Shown here in pieces: positions 13,925 through 16,935 of a stretch of 16,935 bases of DNA. The first letter of the stretch is position 1, and each line of letters opens with the position of its first letter. The position numbers and the translations under genes are program-made. Below the pieces are notes generated by a model, which saw only the letters and a list, made by a program, of their open reading frames with translations, did not search any database and was not told where the DNA came from. The stretch is from Candidatus Aerophobota bacterium (GTDB lineage Bacteria; Aerophobota; Aerophobia; Aerophobales; Aerophobaceae): positions 1 through 16,935 of the forward strand of contig DAOVGF010000085.1 of NCBI GenBank assembly GCA_030672545.1, in the 5' to 3' direction.

Positions 13925-13962
13925 CAAAAGAAAAGCGGAGGGTATCCTCCGCTTTTCTTTTG
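13925..13962 (-). terminator. 17-bp perfect intercistronic hairpin between binding-protein and permease genes
   Basis: CAAAAGAAAAGCGGAGG (13925-13941) and its exact complement (13946-13962) enclose a four-base loop. Read on the - strand the GC core is followed by TTTTCTTTTG, so it has terminator form, but the downstream genes of the same transporter have no other visible promoter. It most likely gives partial termination and protects the 3' end of the binding-protein message, raising binding protein over permease and ATPase. It abuts the permease Shine-Dalgarno. Confidence 0.82.
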
Positions 13963-13989
13963 TCTTTAATCTTTCCGTACCTTTTTATC

Positions 13990-14763
13990 CTAGTCACCAA
14001 AATACTGAGCAATTAGCTTTTCCCACTCACCAGAGGCTTTTAACTCAGCCATACCTTGGTTGATCTTGGGAAGAATTCCCTTGGGATCTCCTTCGGCCAC
14101 CAAGAATCCAAACTCTTCTCCAGTGATGATTATTCCCGCCAAGCTCAGCGATTCCTGTTTCTTGAGAGAAGCTCGGGTAGCTGGTTCATCTTGGATAACT
14201 GCATCGAGGTTACCGTTGATTAAGTCGAGAACCGCCAGGGGATAGGTTTCATAAAGTTTGAGTTCAACCTTGATTCCTTGATCAATAAGATTGGTTTGAA
14301 TCCAGTCAGCTCCCGTGGTTCCTCTCTGAGCTCCCACTTTTCGTCCGCTACTGAGGGCAGTAGCTATATTGAGTCCAGAATCAGCCCGGATGATGATCGC
14401 TTGATCTGAAGTCCAATAGGAATTAGAGAAATCAACTTGTTTCTCTCTCTCCTCAGTAATGGTGAAACCGGAGGCCCCAATGTCGGCTAGTCCTGCGGCC
14501 ACCGCGGGAATTATAGAGTCAAAGGAGAGATCCTTAATTTCGATATTATAACCTTTGAGGTCAGCAATGGCTCGCATAACATCAAGATCAAACCCGACGT
14601 AATTACCCTGTTCATCAACCATCTCAAAAGGTGGCCAGCTAATATCCGAAACGACCTTGTAGGTGGGTTTCTCCTGAGCCAGGCTGAGGCAAGAAATCCC
14701 CAGGGTCAAAACTATTCCCCATACCAGCACCATCAAAACCGATACTACCTTTCTTCTGCCCAT
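13990..14763 (-). CDS. Polar amino-acid periplasmic binding protein (SBP family 3)
   Basis: A 257-residue extracytoplasmic solute-binding protein, family 3. An N-terminal signal peptide with basic GRRK and a hydrophobic core ends at SLAQEK, where signal peptidase I would cut near residue 29-30. A Cys at 25 (LGISC) does not form a good lipobox. The mature part has VVSDISWPPFEMVDEQGNYVGFDLDVM and ASGFTITEEREKQVDFSNSYW, in which Arg106 normally binds the ligand carboxylate, plus NGNLDAVIQDEPATR for the second lobe. The ligand is probably a polar amino acid such as Gln, Glu, Arg or His; the sequence does not decide. Strong AGGAGGG lies before the ATG. It is the first gene of the operon. Confidence 0.94.
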   Translation of the reverse strand: MGRRKVVSVLMVLVWGIVLTLGISCLSLAQEKPTYKVVSDISWPPFEMVDEQGNYVGFDLDVMRAIADLKGYNIEIKDLSFDSIIPAVAAGLADIGASGFTITEEREKQVDFSNSYWTSDQAIIIRADSGLNIATALSSGRKVGAQRGTTGADWIQTNLIDQGIKVELKLYETYPLAVLDLINGNLDAVIQDEPATRASLKKQESLSLAGIIITGEEFGFLVAEGDPKGILPKINQGMAELKASGEWEKLIAQYFGD

Positions 14764-14801
14764 TTATCCCTCCTAATATTTAATTTAGCGGCAACTATTT
14801 C

Positions 14802-14830
14802 ATTTTATTCTATAATCTTTTCTCTGTCAA
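14802..14830 (-). promoter_or_regulatory. Promoter of the polar amino-acid transporter operon
   Basis: On the - strand TTGACA (14830-14825), a 17-base spacer, then TAAAAT (14807-14802, 5 of 6 consensus). The -35 hexamer contains the TGA stop codon of the upstream transglutaminase-like gene. The expected start near 14795 gives a leader of about 30 bases with AGGAGGG before the ATG at 14763. Confidence 0.78.
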
Positions 14831-15639
14831 ATGATTCTCCGCAATGTTCGTATTACCGCAGGCAGAATCCACATAAAAAGGAATATCAGAGCAAAATAAG
14901 GAATTTTTAGACCGAGACCTCGTTGCCTTAGATGAACCAGCTCACCTCCCTTCTGAGGTAAGAAGGTGATTTCCCCAGCTTCCTTGATTTCATAAGCCCA
15001 GACTCTGCCTTTAAAGGCCTTTGAAGGGCACCATCCCAGACGATTTCTTCTCCCGGTAGCTTCGGCCCAGATCCAGCCTGACTCTTCTTTTACCTGAAGA
15101 TAGACGTTACCCTTTTTGTACTGAGGAAGATAAATTAGAGCAGCCGCGTGCCCGGGAATGAGAACTATAGCGGAGCGATATCCGGCTGCCTTGTATAGCA
15201 CTGCTAGAAAGACTGCGTAATCCTCACAGTCTCCCAGGGCTTTTCCTTTTTCCATAGAGGAGGCTAATTCGTCGGCATTCTGAGCAAATTCGGGATAACC
15301 GAACTGATCTATATCCTGAGTGTAGCGGATACGGTCTCTGGCCAGTCTGTAAATAGCTTCTGCTCTCTGAAGAGGCTCAGGATACCTTTCTTTAAATTTT
15401 TCTCCCAGTTGCCAAGCTAAGTCAGCATTCTTCCCCAAGCTCTCGTAAGTAATGACTGGTCGAAATCCTTCCCGGGTTACCTGGAAATAGCCGTCAATTC
15501 CCTGGGGTCGGGTTCGGCAAAGGTTCCAGGAATCGTATATTTCTCCGCTCTTCCGATAAAAATCCGCTGGGAAAGCCCAGGTAGAAATCCCACAACAGGT
15601 GGCCAGAGCAAATAGGAAGAAATAAATTTTAAGCTTCAT
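14827..15639 (-). CDS. Membrane-anchored transglutaminase-like protein
   Basis: A 270-residue protein with an N-terminal signal/anchor segment (about residues 3-23), a transglutaminase-like core and a C-terminal membrane helix (about 247-263) followed by basic RTLRR. The core shows Cys138 in KALGDCEDYAVFLAVLYKAAGYRS and His164 in IPGHAAALIY. The third member of the triad is probably Glu193 in WIWAEATG, where Asp is more usual. Bacterial relatives are cysteine peptidase or acyltransferase-like enzymes that act outside the cytoplasm, so a role in processing or cross-linking an exported protein or cell-wall peptide is possible; the substrate is unknown. It starts three bases after the stop of the DUF350 gene, so the two are co-transcribed and probably work in the same membrane. 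Confidence 0.82.
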   Translation of the reverse strand: MKLKIYFFLFALATCCGISTWAFPADFYRKSGEIYDSWNLCRTRPQGIDGYFQVTREGFRPVITYESLGKNADLAWQLGEKFKERYPEPLQRAEAIYRLARDRIRYTQDIDQFGYPEFAQNADELASSMEKGKALGDCEDYAVFLAVLYKAAGYRSAIVLIPGHAAALIYLPQYKKGNVYLQVKEESGWIWAEATGRRNRLGWCPSKAFKGRVWAYEIKEAGEITFLPQKGGELVHLRQRGLGLKIPYFALIFLFMWILPAVIRTLRRII

Positions 15640-15642
15640 TGG

Positions 15643-16125
15643 TCATAAAGACATAGTAAGGGCCGAATGCATGATAATTCCCAGAAAGATAAGATAGGCA
15701 GCCACATATATTCCTATGGCCTTGGAGTTGTCTTTGATACTAAGGAAAGGAATTTTGGGGGTAAGTATATTTAAAATGTTGAAAAGAGCTATTCCTACCA
15801 GGAGGCTGGCAAAAAATGCGATACTAACAAGCAGCAGCCTGGGCAAATTAATTAGGTTTTCCACAAGAGAAACTCCGACAACAATAGGGGCAGTGGAGGT
15901 TCCATGAATAATTAAGCCAATGAAAATTACGAATCCAGCAATGAATAATCCCACAGAAACCGGATCTTCCCCTATTTTTTCTCTTTGGTGAATTTGAGGA
16001 GTCAGGACATCCAATATTCTGATTCCCAACCAGCCCAGAATACTGCAGATAACGGACATTACTACCATCCGGGCTACCCAGAATATTACCAACAGATAAA
16101 AAGGAATTACTGGTCCTATGGGCAT
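15643..16125 (-). CDS. DUF350-like membrane protein with internal duplication
   Basis: A 160-residue integral membrane protein with four to five hydrophobic segments. Two repeats are visible: ILDVLTPQI, IGEDPVSVGLFIAGFVIFIGLIIHG, and NILNILTPKI, IKDNSKAIGIYVAAYLIFLGIIMHS. Each has an (D/N)xLTPxI loop and a following FxGLIIH / FLGIIMH helix, which is the pattern of the DUF350 (UPF0719, YjfL-like) family. Function of that family is unknown; members often occur with membrane-stress or peptide-modifying genes. AGGAGA lies before the ATG. It is placed between the phosphomutase-like gene (20 bases upstream) and the transglutaminase-like gene (3 bases downstream). Confidence 0.7.
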   Translation of the reverse strand: MPIGPVIPFYLLVIFWVARMVVMSVICSILGWLGIRILDVLTPQIHQREKIGEDPVSVGLFIAGFVIFIGLIIHGTSTAPIVVGVSLVENLINLPRLLLVSIAFFASLLVGIALFNILNILTPKIPFLSIKDNSKAIGIYVAAYLIFLGIIMHSALTMSL

Positions 16126-16145
16126 TTTTTTCTCCTGGATAAAAG

Positions 16146-16935
16146 TTAATTTTTTAGAAATTGAATAATAAACTGCTCTCCTTTAAGAAATCCCAGACTT
16201 CCCTTTTGACAAGAAATCTCGTTAAATTCAGCTACCTCATCGGGTTTCTTAGCCGGATGGTAAATTAAAAATGGTACTGCCTCAGCGGTATGAGTTCTCA
16301 GAGAAATGGGGGTGGGGTGATCAGGAAGTAAAGCTACAGAAACTTCTTCCTTTAATTTATCAAGGCCTCTGATGATTTTGCTTACCAGGCGGGAATCAAA
16401 ATCTTCGATACACTTGATTTTTAGCTTTAGATTTCCCTCGTGGGCCGCCTCATCCGCGGCTTCAACATGAACCCAGACCAAGTCGTAATTTTTAATCGCC
16501 TCCAGGCAGGCCTGGGCCTTACCCTCATAATTGGTATCGAAAAGACCGGTAATTCCTTCCACTTTGATAACCTCAAAACCCGCGTAAATTCCTAGGCCTC
16601 TAATTAAGTCAACAGCCGAGATGACTGCTCCATTGATACCAAATCTTTCTTGGAAGGTCTTCATTTTTGGTTTGCAGCCGGGTGACCAGGGCCAGATCAT
16701 ATTGGCTTTATCCTGACCCAATTTAGCCCTTTTTAAATTTACGGGGTGATCTTCCAGAATTTTTCTGGAACTAAAGATGAGTTCATTTATTATCCGAGCG
16801 GTTGACTGAGCCTCTTCTTCTGCTGGTCGAGGTAAAATGTTACTTATAAGCTCGCCAGGAACATCGTGCGGGGGTACACATTTAAGCTGGGGTGAAAAGC
16901 TCTCTCTCAAAACTAATAGATGCCGGTAGCTTACC
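16146..16935 (-). CDS. apgM: Cofactor-independent phosphoglycerate-mutase-like / putative homoserine kinase (5' end outside window)
   Basis: The C-terminal two-thirds of an alkaline-phosphatase superfamily enzyme. The frame is still open at the window end: codons before the TTG at 16910 read SYRHLLVL, a family motif, so that TTG is internal and the N-terminus with the Ser/Thr nucleophile and first metal ligands is missing. Visible landmarks are CVPPHDVPG, ANMIWPWSPG, FGINGAVISAVDLIRGLGIYAGFEVIKVEGITG, DTNYEGKA, VHVEAADEAAHEGN (metal ligands Asp and His), LLPDHPTP and THTAEAVPFLIY. The WPWSPG and DTNYEGKA features fit the bacterial subgroup proposed to be an alternative homoserine kinase (TIGR02535) as well as archaeal-type phosphoglycerate mutase. 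Which reaction it performs cannot be settled here. It is first of the visible - strand genes and precedes the DUF350 gene by 20 bases. Confidence 0.88.
   Translation of the reverse strand, partial: VSYRHLLVLRESFSPQLKCVPPHDVPGELISNILPRPAEEEAQSTARIINELIFSSRKILEDHPVNLKRAKLGQDKANMIWPWSPGCKPKMKTFQERFGINGAVISAVDLIRGLGIYAGFEVIKVEGITGLFDTNYEGKAQACLEAIKNYDLVWVHVEAADEAAHEGNLKLKIKCIEDFDSRLVSKIIRGLDKLKEEVSVALLPDHPTPISLRTHTAEAVPFLIYHPAKKPDEVAEFNEISCQKGSLGFLKGEQFIIQFLKN

Overview
The window is a 16.9 kb piece of a bacterial chromosome with moderate G+C and dense gene packing. Shine-Dalgarno sequences of the AGGAGG type, two near-perfect TTGACA/TATAAT promoters and several TTG start codons show that it is bacterial. 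The gene content points to an anaerobe that lives on amino acids or peptides: a methanogen-type homocysteine synthesis module, ferredoxin and Fe-S flavoprotein genes, two amino-acid ABC importers, and an archaeal/anaerobe-type phosphoglycerate-mutase-like enzyme. The mixture fits a deep-branching or uncultivated anaerobic lineage, but the sequence alone does not fix the phylum. Both window ends cut through genes.

Left part (1-3522, + strand). The 3' part of a hybrid histidine kinase with a C-terminal receiver domain is followed by a 360-base gap. The gap holds a REP/MITE-like element with perfect 20-bp inverted ends, a half copy of a second repeat family, a TTGACA/TACAAT promoter and a terminator-like hairpin. 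Then comes a compact three-gene unit: a DUF39 homocysteine biosynthesis protein, a NIL-domain 2x[4Fe-4S] ferredoxin, and an iron-sulfur flavoprotein-like reductase whose ATG overlaps the ferredoxin stop by one base. In methanogens the first two proteins make homocysteine from aspartate semialdehyde and sulfide. The coupled flavoprotein is a candidate redox partner.

Middle part (3613-8468, + strand). An aberrant OMP decarboxylase homologue (pyrF) overlaps an orotate phosphoribosyltransferase (pyrE), so the last two steps of UMP synthesis are paired. They are followed closely by a complete branched-chain amino-acid-type ABC importer, livG-livF-livH-livM. A strong bidirectional hairpin ends this block. 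The cognate-type binding protein lies convergently on the other strand, with its own consensus promoter and a leader of about 180 bases.

Right part. A short-chain dehydrogenase (+ strand) diverges from the binding protein. After a 300-base gap containing a 72-bp inverted-repeat element, all remaining genes are on the - strand. In transcription order these are a phosphoglycerate-mutase-like enzyme (possibly the alternative homoserine kinase), a duplicated DUF350 membrane protein, a membrane-anchored transglutaminase-like protein, and then a polar amino-acid ABC importer (binding protein, permease, ATPase, permease) with its own promoter. The last gene is an adenosine-specific kinase family protein. 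A 17-bp perfect hairpin separates the binding-protein gene from its first permease gene and probably sets their expression ratio.

The themes are amino-acid uptake, sulfur amino-acid synthesis from aspartate semialdehyde, and nucleotide synthesis. No phage, CRISPR, rRNA or tRNA feature was seen.
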